A DNA stretch of 63,951 bases from an uncultured Taibaiella sp. (GTDB lineage Bacteria; Bacteroidota; Bacteroidia; Chitinophagales; Chitinophagaceae), in assembly GCA_937870855.1 (NCBI GenBank), contig CALMWT010000044.1:1-63951 (forward strand), read 5' to 3'. Under the pieces are notes generated by a model that was not told the origin of the DNA, did no database searches, and saw nothing but the letters and a program-made list of their open reading frames with translations. Every line of letters starts with the position of its first letter. Within the stretch, counting starts at the first letter, position 1. This document shows, one piece after another, positions 9,534-19,132 of this stretch. Made by a program: the position numbers and the translations under genes.

Positions 9534-10466
9534 TTATACATGTTGTTTGAAATATTCCAACGTTCTTTTCAATCCTTCTTTCCTGTCCACTAAAGGTTCC
9601 CATCCAAGGATTTCTTTTGCTTTTGAAATATCAGGTCTGCGCTGTTTAGGATCATCTTGCGGTAGAGGTTCATAGACGATCTTTACCTTATTTCCTACCA
9701 ATTCTACCACTTCTTCTGCAAACTGTTGTAAAGTGATCTCTACAGGATTTCCGATGTTCACCGGCTTATGATAATCTGAAAGGAGCAAACGATAAATGCC
9801 ATCCACCAAATCGTCGCAATAGCAGAACGAACGTGTTTGTGAACCGTCGCCAAACACCGTTACATCTTCGCCTCTCAAAGCCTGACTCATAAATGTTGGC
9901 AATGCACGACCATCATCGAGGCGCATACGTGGACCATAAGTATTGAAGATGCGAACGATTCTTGTTTCTACACCGTGGAAATTGTGATAAGCCATCGTGA
10001 TAGATTCCATGAAACGCTTTGCTTCATCATACACACCACGCGGGCCAATCGGATTCACATTTCCCCAGTATTCTTCGGTCTGCGGATGTACTAACGGATC
10101 GCCATAAACTTCAGAAGTAGAAGCAACAAGAATGCGTGCGCCTTTCGATTTTGCAAGACCTAAAAGATTGTGCGTTCCCAACGAAGAAACCTTCAACGTC
10201 TGGATTGGCATTTTCAGATAATCAATTGGAGACGCAGGCGATGCGAAGTGCATAATGTAATCGAGCTTGCCGGGAACATGCACAAATTTTGTTACATCGT
10301 GGTGGTGAAATTCAAATTCTTTGAGCGGAAAAAGATGCTCTATATTTTTGATGTTTCCGGTCAGCAAATTATCCATGCCGATCACATAATGACCTTCTTT
10401 CAAAAAGCGGTCGCAGAGATGTGAACCAAGAAAACCTGCAGCGCCGGTGATGAGTACACGCTTCAT
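9534..10466 (-). CDS. UDP-glucuronate decarboxylase (UDP-xylose synthase)
   Basis: 310 residues, an extended SDR enzyme. The NAD-binding motif [11 protein letters not shown] is at the N-terminus and the catalytic YxxxK is in [13 protein letters not shown], preceded by the Ser/Thr-rich STSEVYGDP. It converts UDP-glucuronate to UDP-xylose with enzyme-bound NAD+. The gene for UDP-glucose dehydrogenase lies 111 bp upstream on the same strand, so the pair makes UDP-xylose from UDP-glucose for surface polysaccharides. Confidence 0.93.
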   Translation of the reverse strand: MKRVLITGAAGFLGSHLCDRFLKEGHYVIGMDNLLTGNIKNIEHLFPLKEFEFHHHDVTKFVHVPGKLDYIMHFASPASPIDYLKMPIQTLKVSSLGTHNLLGLAKSKGARILVASTSEVYGDPLVHPQTEEYWGNVNPIGPRGVYDEAKRFMESITMAYHNFHGVETRIVRIFNTYGPRMRLDDGRALPTFMSQALRGEDVTVFGDGSQTRSFCYCDDLVDGIYRLLLSDYHKPVNIGNPVEITLQQFAEEVVELVGNKVKIVYEPLPQDDPKQRRPDISKAKEILGWEPLVDRKEGLKRTLEYFKQHV

Positions 10467-10503
10467 TTAGTTGTTAGTTGTTGGTTGAGAGTTGTTAGTA
10501 GTG
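10466..10503. repeat. Seven-base-phased GTTG word repeat
   Basis: The gap between the two UDP-sugar genes starts with words of 7 nt: AGTTGTT, AGTTGTT, GGTTGAG, AGTTGTT, AGTAGTG. The rest of the gap (10504-10577) is T-rich with two further near-copies of a CCTTTTGCATTTT word. No terminator is visible, so the pair may still be one transcript. Confidence 0.6.
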
Positions 10504-10577
10504 CCCTGAGAAATTTGCCTTTTACCTTTTGCATTTTTTTGCCCTTTTTCCTTTTGCATTTTACAATGACACACCTT

Positions 10578-11954
10578 CTAATCAATATTTCCCCTTTCTC
10601 TTACTAGGCGTTCTGGTGTGGCAGCTTCGTAGCGAATTTGGCTATGAACCGTTTTTCGTCCGATAGACTCATAGTAAAATGGAAGTGTTTCCATTTTTTC
10701 AAGTGTATAAACATTACGTCCGTCGAAAATAGCAGGATGGCGTAAAGTTTCTTCAATGCGCTTGAAATCAGGATTACGGAATTCGCTCCATTCGGTTACA
10801 ATAATTAAGGCATCGGCATTTGTAAGCGCGTCGTGCATGTCCTGAGCAAAATAAACAGCGTCACCAAATATGCGACGTACATTTTCCATCGCTTCAGGAT
10901 CGAATGCGCGAACGGTTGCCCCCGCTGCTGTAAGTTCTTTAATTAATTCACAAGCCGGTGCTTCACGGATATCATCTGTTTCCGGTTTGAAAGCAAGTCC
11001 CCAAATTGCGAATGTTTTTCCGGTAAGTTCGTTGCCGTAGTATTCCTTAATTTTTCTACCCAATACAGTTTTCTGACGGTCATTTACCTGCACGGTTGTT
11101 TCTACCAGTCTAAAGTTGAACTCATGATCGCGGGCGGTTTTTGCCAAAGCCTGTACATCTTTAGGAAAACAACTTCCCCCATATCCCACACCCGGAAAAA
11201 GAAAACGTTTACCAATGCGACTATCACTACCCATGCCCACGCGAACCCAATCAACATTTGCTCCTGCTTTTTCACACAGCAGTGCCATCTCATTCATAAA
11301 GGAAATGCGCATGGCCAGGTAAGCATTAGCAGCATACTTTGTCATTTCAGAAGAACGCTCATCCATGAAATAAATAGGATTGCCCTGGCGAACGAACGGT
11401 TGATACAACTCGTCCATTAGCTTTTTTGCACGTTCGGAAGAAGTACCTACCACTACACGATCGGGTTTCAAAAAGTCTTCTACTGCTACACCCTCCCGCA
11501 AAAACTCAGGATTCGATACAACATCAAATAAGTCTCTGTCGAGATTCAAAGCAAGCACGCTTGAAACCTTTTCAGCAGTGCCTACAGGAACTGTGCTTTT
11601 ATTTACAATTACTGTGTATTCAGTAATCATATTGCTCAATTGTGCCGCAACATCCAGCACATATTGAAGGTCTGCTTCGCCGTCTTTTCCGGGAGGAGTA
11701 GGGAGGGCAAGAAAAATGATCTGAGCATCTTTTATTCCTTCGGCAAGTGAAGTGGTAAAGCTGATACGCTTCTCTTTAATGTTACGTTCCAAAAGGTTTT
11801 CAAGCCCTGGTTCATAGATCGGAGTTTTACCTGCGCGTAGCTGGTTTATTTTTTCTTCGTTGATGTCAATGCACATCACGTTGTTACCAGTCTCAGCAAA
11901 ACAAGTTCCTGACACAAGACCAACATATCCGGTTCCGATGATTGCAAGTTGCAT
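10578..11954 (-). CDS. UDP-glucose 6-dehydrogenase
   Basis: 458 residues. NAD motif GTGYVGLVSG at residues 6-15, catalytic Cys in GYGGSCFPKDVQAL, and the C-terminal UDP-binding domain (AIWGLAFKPETDDIREAP) are all present. It oxidises UDP-glucose to UDP-glucuronate in two NAD+-dependent steps and supplies the substrate of the decarboxylase downstream. Minus-strand TAGGTTTG (11978-11985) is a good -7 box, about 24 bp before the start. Confidence 0.95.
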   Translation of the reverse strand: MQLAIIGTGYVGLVSGTCFAETGNNVMCIDINEEKINQLRAGKTPIYEPGLENLLERNIKEKRISFTTSLAEGIKDAQIIFLALPTPPGKDGEADLQYVLDVAAQLSNMITEYTVIVNKSTVPVGTAEKVSSVLALNLDRDLFDVVSNPEFLREGVAVEDFLKPDRVVVGTSSERAKKLMDELYQPFVRQGNPIYFMDERSSEMTKYAANAYLAMRISFMNEMALLCEKAGANVDWVRVGMGSDSRIGKRFLFPGVGYGGSCFPKDVQALAKTARDHEFNFRLVETTVQVNDRQKTVLGRKIKEYYGNELTGKTFAIWGLAFKPETDDIREAPACELIKELTAAGATVRAFDPEAMENVRRIFGDAVYFAQDMHDALTNADALIIVTEWSEFRNPDFKRIEETLRHPAIFDGRNVYTLEKMETLPFYYESIGRKTVHSQIRYEAATPERLVRERGNID

Positions 11955-12042
11955 AGTGTGATTTAAAAAATTTTGCGCAAACCTACATGAAAAACGTCAG
12001 GAAACATAGTGGTTGTGGGTAATATTGAAGGGCACCACTTAC

Positions 12043-13227
12043 TTAAATTACACCAGACAGACTGGCAAGAATTATCTCACACGCCTCCTTTATTTCCTCC
12101 TCCGATATGGTCAAAGGTGATGCAATACGAATACAGTCTGCTGCAAACAAAAACCAGTCAGAAAACAATCCTTTCTCTAAGCATTGGTTCAGTACCTGCA
12201 TTACCATCTCTGAATTTTCAAGTTGCACTGCAATCAATAATCCATTACTTCTTACCGCTTTTATTTTTTCATGTTGTAGTAGTGAAACAAATAATTGTTC
12301 TTTACCCCCTACATTGTCAATTACTTTTTCTTTTAGCAGCAACTCAAATGCAGCTTTGCCAGCAGCACAACAAACGGGATGTCCACCAAAAGTGGTGATG
12401 TGTCCCAGCACAGGATTGTGAGTTAGCGATTGCATATTATGATGTGATGAAACAAATGCTCCAAGCGGCATTCCTCCGCCAAGCGCTTTACCGAGAAGAA
12501 GAATATCGGGTATTACCTCGTAATGCTCAAAACTCCAAAGTTTGCCCGTTCTGCCGAAGCCGCATTGAATTTCGTCGAGTATCAATAATGTACCTGTTTC
12601 ATTGCATTTGGCTCGTACATTTTTCAGCCAATTATTTTCGGGTGCAATTACGCCTGCTTCTGCTTGTATGGTTTCAAGAATTACACAAACGGTCTGCTCA
12701 TTAATTTTATCAATCAGTTCCTGCGAATTATAATCATAATGCCACACACCGGGCATCAACGGACGAAAAGCATTGCGCCAGTATTCATCACCCATTACAG
12801 CAAGTGCGCCGGTTGTATTGCCATGGTAGCTTTTATTGCACGCAATAATATTCGTCCTTCCGGTTACTCTTCTTGCAAGTTTTATTGCACCTTCTGTTGC
12901 CTCGGCACCGGAATTGGTGAAATAAACGCAGTCAAGCTGCGATGGTAAATGTTGCGTAAGAAGATGGGCATATTCCACTTGTGGCGATTGAATTAATTCT
13001 CCATACACCATGATGTGCATGTAGGCTTCCGCTTGTTTTTTTACAGCCTCAACTATTTCTTGTCGTCCATGTCCCAGATTGCAAACGCTGATGCCGCCAA
13101 TTAAATCCAGGTATTTTTTCCCGTCAGCATTCCATAAATAATTTCCTTCTGCGCGAACAATATGCAAGCCTATGGGAGCAGGCGAAGTTTGGGCTATGTG
13201 TTGTTGAAATAATTGGCGAATGTTCAT
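12043..13227 (-). CDS. Class III PLP aminotransferase (acetylornithine/4-aminobutyrate type)
   Basis: 394 residues. The family signature surrounds LLILDEIQCGFGRTGKLWSFEHYEVIPD, with the PLP lysine in LLGKALGGGMPLGAF. The cofactor phosphate site NSGAEATEGAIKLARR is also seen. It would transfer the omega-amino group of ornithine, acetylornithine, GABA or a similar donor. No arginine-pathway genes are nearby, so the exact substrate is open. A minus-strand TACCTTTG (13232-13239) sits only a few bases before the ATG, implying an almost leaderless mRNA. Confidence 0.88.
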   Translation of the reverse strand: MNIRQLFQQHIAQTSPAPIGLHIVRAEGNYLWNADGKKYLDLIGGISVCNLGHGRQEIVEAVKKQAEAYMHIMVYGELIQSPQVEYAHLLTQHLPSQLDCVYFTNSGAEATEGAIKLARRVTGRTNIIACNKSYHGNTTGALAVMGDEYWRNAFRPLMPGVWHYDYNSQELIDKINEQTVCVILETIQAEAGVIAPENNWLKNVRAKCNETGTLLILDEIQCGFGRTGKLWSFEHYEVIPDILLLGKALGGGMPLGAFVSSHHNMQSLTHNPVLGHITTFGGHPVCCAAGKAAFELLLKEKVIDNVGGKEQLFVSLLQHEKIKAVRSNGLLIAVQLENSEMVMQVLNQCLEKGLFSDWFLFAADCIRIASPLTISEEEIKEACEIILASLSGVI

Positions 13228-13324
13228 GGTGCAAAGGTATTCTGAAGTGTTTTTGAAAAATGGAAAGCGAGTGATTAATGATTTAGTAAAGAAAAAACAA
13301 CCATTCGGTTAAGTTCAGGTAAGA

Positions 13325-13403
13325 ATTAATATTCGGGTAACATTCATTTCATTCTTCGGTAACGTTGCGTTAAAGCAGTGGTAACATAGCAATGGGAATT
13401 TTG
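13325..13403 (+). promoter_or_regulatory. Pho-box-like array of 11-bp repeats and -7 box before the TonB receptor
   Basis: TAA triplets start at 13327, 13338, 13360, 13371 and 13382, all on one 11-bp lattice; the missing step at 13349 is TCA. Individual repeats read GGTAACATTCA, GGTAACGTTGC, GTTAAAGCAGT and GGTAACATAGC. A -7 box, GAATTTTG (13396-13403), begins 14 bp after the last TAA. Direct repeats with an 11-bp pitch overlapping the upstream promoter box are the binding pattern of PhoB/PhoP-type response regulators. Confidence 0.65.
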
Positions 13404-13421
13404 CATTTAAATAAATGGTGT

Positions 13422-16217
13422 ATGCGCATTATTTCAATGCTGTTGTTTTTCTTTTTAACAAGTGTAATTTCTTTTGCCGGAAAAATAACAGGAAAAGTGT
13501 CTGATGAAAAAACAGGCGAACCCTTAATTGGTGCAACTGTCCTGATAAAAGGAACTGCTAATGGAACTGCCACCGATGTAGATGGAAATTTCATTCTTAC
13601 CGCAGATCCACGCACTCATACTTTGGAAGTGAAGTACATTGGCTATCAGTCGAAAGAGATTGATGGTATTGTTATAAAAAGCGATGAAGTGGTTACTGTA
13701 AACATTGTTATTGCTGAAGCAACTTCTACGCAACTAAACGAGGTAGTAGTTCGCTCTTCTCTGAAAAAGGAAAACATTTCTGCACTGTATGTGATGCAGA
13801 AAAATGCAGTTTCTGTTTCCAGCGGCATTTCCGCAGATATTATTCAACGTTCTCCCGATAGAAACACAGGCGAAGTATTGAAACGTGTAAGCGGTGCAAG
13901 TATTCAGAACGGAAAATTTGTGATCATTCGCGGATTGAGCGAACGCTATAACGCCGCAATGATAAATGGTGCGCAAATGCAAAGTACCGAGCCAGACAAA
14001 AAAGCTTTTTCTTACGATGTTATTCCTTCCAATCTTATTGACAATATCATCATCAGCAAAACTGCCTCTGCCGATCTTCCGGGCGACTTTGCAGGTGGCG
14101 TTGTGCAGGTGCTTACCAAAGATGTTCCTGATAATAGTTTCTTCAACGTAGGTGTGGGATTAGGTTATAACACGCAAGCCACACTTAAAAATACCTATGC
14201 AGCAGATCGTAGCACAGGTGAAAATTTAGGACTTCGCAACAGTAAAAACGAATTGCCCAATTCATTTGGCAGCAGCGTGCAATATTATCGTGGACTCACA
14301 ACCGATCAAAAGTTTCTTGTAGCCACTGAATTGAAAAATAATTACAGACAAAATGAAATAACTGCATTGCCGAACATGTCATTGCAACTATCAGCAGGGG
14401 ATGCAAGAAGGTTTAGAAATGGCTCCAAACTCGGAACCGTTTTGGGTTTGTCTTACCGAAACAGTTATAATGAATCGCCCAATTTTTACCGCTCAACATG
14501 GGGTGCAAATGGCTCCCGTGAAAACGGCGTAGCTACAGAAGAGCGCTGGACGAAATTTACCTCGGCTCTTTCGGGACTTGCCAACTTCTCTTATGTTGCC
14601 AACAAGTCAAAATATTCACTGCGCAGCATATTCAATTCTATACACGATGATGTGAATTACTCCAGACACGGTTTTTCTTACGGAGGCACGAACAACTTTG
14701 CAACACTCTATTCTACCGTTCCGCTCGATCGTCAATTGGTGAGTACACAATTGGATGGTGACCACGCTGTAGGTAGCAGAAATATCAAGGTCAACTGGAA
14801 TCTTAATTATGCTTTGTTGTTTGCCACACAACATGATTTGCGTTCGGTAGGTTTTGCGCAAAATGGCAAGCAGGTAGGAGAAAATAAATGGGTTCCAGAT
14901 GAGAATGCGCCGGTGCAAGTAAATGAAAGAAATAGCCGTCGGTTTTTCAGTGACCTTACCGACCATAGTTTTGGTGGAAATGCAAGCACGATCATACCAT
15001 TTATTTTGTTCGGACAAAAGCAATCATTAAAAGCTGGTTATCTCGGACTTCGCAAAACGCGGGAATTTAACGCGCGTATTTTTCAATACCGTCCTGGTTT
15101 AAATCATGTTAGCAAAGAAGGTGGTCTTTACTACGAGATATTCGATCGTTCCAATATCAATAACACTGGTTTTGAACTGGAAGAAATTTCCAACCCCACC
15201 GACAGATACGATGCAAGCTCTATGCTTCATGCAGGCTTTTTGATGTTCGACAATCACATTAGTGACGCGTGGCGTATTTCATGGGGCGTTCGTTATGAAA
15301 CTTACGAGCAAAATCTCCGCGCCGTAAATATGTCGGGGACAAAAATTAATCAGACCGATGTATTTGCTGATTGGTTGCCATCAATGAATTTATCTTATAG
15401 TCCATCTGAGAAAACGAAAGTTCGTTTCAGTGCTTCGCGTACGGTTAACAGACCTGAGTTTCGTGAAATCGCTCCCTTTATGTTTGTTGATTTTGAGAAC
15501 AACTGGCAGATCACAGGTAATCCAAACCTGAAGCGTTCGAACATTACCAACCTCGATGCGCGCTATGAGTATTATCCGGGTGCGGGTGAAGCCATCACAG
15601 CAGGTGTGTTTTACAAGCACTTTCAAAACCCGATTGAAAACAGAATGGATGATCAAAGCAATCTTGATCTGATGATTTTCGGAATCAGGAATGCGCCTTC
15701 TGCAAGAGCATTTGGTGCAGAGCTTGAGGTGAGAAAAAATCTTTCTTTCGTATCTGAATCATTGGAGAATTTTATAGTCGGGGCAAACCTTACTTATGTA
15801 AACTCGCGTGTGAATGTGGACTCTGCAGGATTCGGGGTAACAAAAGCACGACCGCTACAAGGTCAATCTCCCTACCTGATTAATTTCTCGGTGCTTTACA
15901 ACGAACCAAAAACAGGACTTGGCATTAGTGCATTGTACAACCGAATTGGTGATAGAATTTATATTGTGGGCAGTCGGGATATTCCTACCACCTGGGAACG
16001 CGGACGTGATGTAATAGATTTTCAGATCAGCAAGCCGTTGTTGAAAAAACGTGCGGAAATCAAACTTACCATTAGCGATCTGCTCAACCAGAACTACATG
16101 TTTTACTGGGCTTACGACAACAACAATCGTTACGACGTAAGTGCAGACCGAGTATTTCAGCGTTACAATCTGGGCACTACATTCACGCTCGGCTTCACGT
16201 ACAAATTCGGGAAATAA
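13422..16217 (+). CDS. TonB-dependent outer membrane receptor with CarboxypepD-like N-domain
   Basis: 931 residues from the ATG at 13422. The upstream ATG at 13392 lies before the -7 box and would precede the transcription start; the later start also opens a clean signal peptide (MRIISMLLFFFLTSVISFAG). Order: carboxypeptidase-regulatory-like domain (ITGKVSDEKTGEPLIGATV), plug (FVIIRGLSERYNAAMINGA, then ASADLPGDFAGGVVQV), and a 22-strand-type barrel ending in TLGFTYKFGK. It imports a nutrient across the outer membrane with TonB energy. The lipoprotein downstream shares the same operator pattern, so the pair is probably a phosphate-limitation uptake system; the ligand is not proven. Confidence 0.92.
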   Translation: MRIISMLLFFFLTSVISFAGKITGKVSDEKTGEPLIGATVLIKGTANGTATDVDGNFILTADPRTHTLEVKYIGYQSKEIDGIVIKSDEVVTVNIVIAEATSTQLNEVVVRSSLKKENISALYVMQKNAVSVSSGISADIIQRSPDRNTGEVLKRVSGASIQNGKFVIIRGLSERYNAAMINGAQMQSTEPDKKAFSYDVIPSNLIDNIIISKTASADLPGDFAGGVVQVLTKDVPDNSFFNVGVGLGYNTQATLKNTYAADRSTGENLGLRNSKNELPNSFGSSVQYYRGLTTDQKFLVATELKNNYRQNEITALPNMSLQLSAGDARRFRNGSKLGTVLGLSYRNSYNESPNFYRSTWGANGSRENGVATEERWTKFTSALSGLANFSYVANKSKYSLRSIFNSIHDDVNYSRHGFSYGGTNNFATLYSTVPLDRQLVSTQLDGDHAVGSRNIKVNWNLNYALLFATQHDLRSVGFAQNGKQVGENKWVPDENAPVQVNERNSRRFFSDLTDHSFGGNASTIIPFILFGQKQSLKAGYLGLRKTREFNARIFQYRPGLNHVSKEGGLYYEIFDRSNINNTGFELEEISNPTDRYDASSMLHAGFLMFDNHISDAWRISWGVRYETYEQNLRAVNMSGTKINQTDVFADWLPSMNLSYSPSEKTKVRFSASRTVNRPEFREIAPFMFVDFENNWQITGNPNLKRSNITNLDARYEYYPGAGEAITAGVFYKHFQNPIENRMDDQSNLDLMIFGIRNAPSARAFGAELEVRKNLSFVSESLENFIVGANLTYVNSRVNVDSAGFGVTKARPLQGQSPYLINFSVLYNEPKTGLGISALYNRIGDRIYIVGSRDIPTTWERGRDVIDFQISKPLLKKRAEIKLTISDLLNQNYMFYWAYDNNNRYDVSADRVFQRYNLGTTFTLGFTYKFGK

Positions 16218-16241
16218 ACAGCGTTCTTGATTACATGCACA

Positions 16242-16274
16242 ATGAGTCACTACATCTGGTGACTCATTTTTTTT
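16242..16274 (+). terminator. Intrinsic terminator after the TonB receptor gene
   Basis: A 9-bp perfect stem ATGAGTCAC/GTGACTCAT (16242-16250, 16259-16267) is followed by seven T. It separates the receptor from the lipoprotein gene, which has its own promoter. Confidence 0.88.
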
Positions 16275-16288
16275 GCGCCACTGCTTTA

Positions 16289-16345
16289 CTTAACACACAG
16301 ATAATGCAGTGGTAAAATACCCGTAACATCCCCCAGATACTTTTG
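16289..16345 (+). promoter_or_regulatory. Pho-box-like array of four 11-bp repeats and -7 box before the lipoprotein gene
   Basis: TAA starts at 16291, 16302, 16313 and 16324, exactly 11 bp apart (CTTAACACACA, GATAATGCAGT, GGTAAAATACC, CGTAACATCCC). The -7 box TACTTTTG (16338-16345) matches TAnnTTTG perfectly and begins 14 bp after the last TAA, the same distance as before the receptor. GCAGTGGTAA is shared by both sites. Confidence 0.7.
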
Positions 16346-16364
16346 CCGCAAATAAAACAACATT

Positions 16365-17714
16365 ATGAAGTTGCAAAGAATTTTGCCATTCCTATTTACA
16401 GGCGCTCTTGCCACAGGTGCTATCGTTGGTGTATCATCATGCAATAAATCAGATGACGACAAGCCACCGGTAGTTACTGGTGCCGGCGAACTAAAAGGAG
16501 ACATTTCAGGGAACCGAGTTTTAACCGCAGATTCTGTGTACACGATCAAGGGCTATGTATATGTAAAAGATGGAGGAACGCTAACTATACCTGCTGGTAC
16601 TATTCTCAAAAGTGATGTAATAGAGAAAGCAGCGATAATTGTAGAAAGAGGGGGTAAGATTATGGCTGAGGGCACAGCCCAAAAGCCAATCGTATTTACT
16701 TCTGGTGCGCCAAAAGGGCAACGCCGTCCGGGGGATTGGGGCGGTGTCATCATTCTCGGTAAAGCGCCTACCAATCGTTCCACCGAACCCACTATTGAAG
16801 GTGGTGTAAACCGTCAGTACGGTGGAAATGATGCGAACGATAATTCTGGTGTGATGAAATATGTGCGTATCGAATTTGCAGGTATTGCAGCCGCGCCTGG
16901 TTCTGAAATTAACGGACTTACCCTTGGCGGTGTAGGTGCGGGTACAACTATTGAAAACATCATGGTTTCTTATGGTAACGACGATGCTTACGAGTTTTTC
17001 GGCGGCACAGTAAACGCAAAAAATCTGGTTGCATTTGCTAACTCTGACGATGATTTCGATTTCGATTTCGGATATGTTGGAAAGCTCCAGTATGGACTTG
17101 CTATAAAACATCCTCAGTATGCTGATATTGGTGATGCTTCAAACGGTATAGAATGTGATAACGATGGTACAGGTACAAACGCTACTCCATTCACACATCC
17201 TAAGATTTCAAACTTCACATTTGTGGGTCCAAACAACCGCGCGAACACACAATCAAACCACAACTTCGCTAACCGCTGGAGACGTTCTACTCATTTCACT
17301 TTGCGTAACTCAGTGATGATTGGCTGGCAGAAAGGTGGTTTCTCTGTTGAATCATCTGAAACAGGATCAAGCTACACTAATGGGACAAGCGAATTCAAAA
17401 ACAACCTGGTTCATGCTATTACAAGACCTTTCTACGGAAACTCAGGTTCTGGACTTACAGACTCTGCAGTGCTGTCAATTGCAGTTGCCTCTGGTTCTTC
17501 AAAGCTTGATAGCGCAAATGCTGCTCAACTAACTAATCCATGGTCTCTGACCGCTCCAAACTTTACACCTCTTGGCAGTTCTCCCGCAGCAACCGGTGCA
17601 AGCTTTGCAGGAATGGATGCGTGGTTTACACAAGTAACTTTCCGCGGTGCCATCGGTTCTGCTGACTGGACACAAGGCTGGACGAACTGGGATCCAAACT
17701 ATACTGATTATTAA
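16365..17714 (+). CDS. Surface lipoprotein with right-handed beta-helix repeats, partner of the TonB receptor
   Basis: 449 residues. The lipobox ends at Cys26 (GVSSC) and is followed by NKSDDD, an acidic stretch like the Bacteroidota lipoprotein surface-export signal. The body is Gly/Asn/Asp-rich with beta-helix-like repeats (GYVYVKDGGTLTIPAGTILK, IIVERGGKIMAEGTAQKPI) and ends in a Trp-rich segment. Such proteins commonly accompany TonB receptors as outer-surface binding partners, like SusD for SusC, but this one is not a SusD. Shared operator repeats indicate joint control with the receptor. Confidence 0.8.
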   Translation: MKLQRILPFLFTGALATGAIVGVSSCNKSDDDKPPVVTGAGELKGDISGNRVLTADSVYTIKGYVYVKDGGTLTIPAGTILKSDVIEKAAIIVERGGKIMAEGTAQKPIVFTSGAPKGQRRPGDWGGVIILGKAPTNRSTEPTIEGGVNRQYGGNDANDNSGVMKYVRIEFAGIAAAPGSEINGLTLGGVGAGTTIENIMVSYGNDDAYEFFGGTVNAKNLVAFANSDDDFDFDFGYVGKLQYGLAIKHPQYADIGDASNGIECDNDGTGTNATPFTHPKISNFTFVGPNNRANTQSNHNFANRWRRSTHFTLRNSVMIGWQKGGFSVESSETGSSYTNGTSEFKNNLVHAITRPFYGNSGSGLTDSAVLSIAVASGSSKLDSANAAQLTNPWSLTAPNFTPLGSSPAATGASFAGMDAWFTQVTFRGAIGSADWTQGWTNWDPNYTDY

Positions 17715-17739
17715 TCGTCGTTTCCATTAATTAAGAAAG

Positions 17740-17769
17740 CGCTCTGAATTATTTCGGGGCGTTTTTTTT
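17740..17769 (+). terminator. Intrinsic terminator after the lipoprotein gene
   Basis: Stem CGCTCTGAA/TTCGGGGCG (nine pairs, two of them G-T) with loop TTAT, followed by eight T. Confidence 0.82.
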
Positions 17770-17796
17770 CTTCTTGTAAATTCGCTCTGGAAAATT

Positions 17797-18243
17797 ATGG
17801 GTGAACTAATACTTCAACTTTCTTATAGCCTTGATACGCTTCCACAGCAAATGCAACGTTTCTGGAACTGCGCACATTCTCACCGCGTGTTGGCTTTTCA
17901 TGGAGAAATGGGTGCTGGGAAAACTACTTTCATTCGCAATTTATGTCGGTTGCTTGGAGTAAAAGATGCGGTCAGTAGCCCCACGTTTGCGCTCATCAAT
18001 GAATATCATTTTTTGGAAAATGGCAAAGACAAAACCATTTATCACATGGATTGGTATCGTTTGCGCGATGCTGAAGAAGCAATTAATGCAGGAATTGAAG
18101 ACGCGCTGAACACTACCGATGCTTATTGTTTTGTAGAATGGCCGGAAAAGGCTGATGTTTTATTGCCGCGCCCACACTTGCGGGTAGAAATAGAATGGGT
18201 AAGCGATACGGAAAGAAATATGAAACTTATTGTAGAAGAATAA
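17797..18243 (+). CDS. tsaE: tRNA threonylcarbamoyladenosine biosynthesis ATPase TsaE
   Basis: 148 residues, the normal length. The Walker A motif GEMGAGKTTFIR is at about residues 36-47, followed by the conserved SSPTFALINEY and HMDWYRL segments and the C-terminal VEWPEKA. TsaE drives the TsaB/TsaD complex that puts t6A at position 37 of ANN-decoding tRNAs. No tsaB or tsaD is in the window. Confidence 0.95.
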   Translation: MGELILQLSYSLDTLPQQMQRFWNCAHSHRVLAFHGEMGAGKTTFIRNLCRLLGVKDAVSSPTFALINEYHFLENGKDKTIYHMDWYRLRDAEEAINAGIEDALNTTDAYCFVEWPEKADVLLPRPHLRVEIEWVSDTERNMKLIVEE

Positions 18244-18267
18244 TCGCTTCATAATTTACTCCTTACC

Positions 18268-18398
18268 ATTTTAACTATTCCCGTTTCAACCTGTCAACTA
18301 ATCAACCTATTAACTAATCAAACTCTCAACTTATCACCCTACCAACCGCCCTCCTCAACCTTTTAACTAATCAACTCACCAACCTCTCAACTTAACTC
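18268..18398. repeat. Eight-base-phased GTTG word repeat in the tsaE-lysE gap
   Basis: The 169-bp gap is filled by degenerate words. On the minus strand they read mainly as 8-mers: GTTGAGAG, GTTGATTA, GTTGACAG, GTTAATAG, GTTGGTAG. No reading frame is preserved. On the plus strand, TATCTTTC shortly before the next start is a one-mismatch -7 box. Confidence 0.65.
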
Positions 18399-18412
18399 TT
18401 TATCTTTCCGCC

Positions 18413-19117
18413 ATGCATTTGACGAGTGCATTACTGGGCGGGCTTTTGCTTGGCATGTTTATGGCGATTTCGGTAGGACCTACTTTGTTTGCAGTTCTTC
18501 GTTACAGCCTGAACCATAGCTACAAAGCAGGTTTGGCTTTTGTTTTAGGCGTATCTATCAGCGATGTAATTTTCGTAACTGTAGCCAACGTGGCCACTCC
18601 CTGGCTGCAATGGCTGCATCAGTTTGCCCGTCCGTTAGCATATAGCGCATCAGCATTACTCATTGTAGCGGGGCTTTATGGTGCCATTAAAAAGCAAAAA
18701 CCCAAAAAAGATACTGAGCAAATTCTTAAAGTCAGTAATGCCCAGTATTTTAAAATATTGATGAGCGGTTTTCTGATCAACACATTGAATCCCGCTCTTA
18801 TTTTCCAATGGATAGTAGCTGCTACCGGCATGGCTGCGGAAACAGGTGCGTATCGTTTCGTGTTTTTTGGTTCTTGTCTCGGACTTGTATTGGGTATAGA
18901 TGTGCTTAAGGTTTTTCTGGCAGATAAAATTCGCCGGAGACTTACTATTCGGAGAATTATGTTGCTGCAAAAAATATCCGCCTTAATGATTTTTGCTTTT
19001 GGGGTAGGACTGCTTGTGCTCACCATCATGAATGTGGAATTACAGCCTCCAAATGCCAGCCAATCGGGCGATAAGATTTATCCAACTTCTACTGCCTTAA
19101 ACGTAGTTAAAGCTTAG
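18413..19117 (+). CDS. LysE/RhtB-family exporter
   Basis: 234 residues with six hydrophobic helices. The conserved N-terminal motif is in LLLGMFMAISVGPTLFAVL, and the second repeat has GFLINTLNPALIFQW. Family members export amino acids or related small metabolites across the inner membrane. The C-terminal 30 residues are polar. The gene ends 15 bp before purF, but purF has its own promoter box. Confidence 0.88.
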   Translation: MHLTSALLGGLLLGMFMAISVGPTLFAVLRYSLNHSYKAGLAFVLGVSISDVIFVTVANVATPWLQWLHQFARPLAYSASALLIVAGLYGAIKKQKPKKDTEQILKVSNAQYFKILMSGFLINTLNPALIFQWIVAATGMAAETGAYRFVFFGSCLGLVLGIDVLKVFLADKIRRRLTIRRIMLLQKISALMIFAFGVGLLVLTIMNVELQPPNASQSGDKIYPTSTALNVVKA

Positions 19118-19125
19118 TATCTTTG
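19118..19125 (+). promoter_or_regulatory. -7 promoter box of purF
   Basis: TATCTTTG is a perfect TAnnTTTG ending 8 bp before the purF ATG; the predicted leader is about 4 nt. It overlaps the 3' end of the exporter gene region. Confidence 0.5.
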
Positions 19126-19132
19126 CCGCCTC

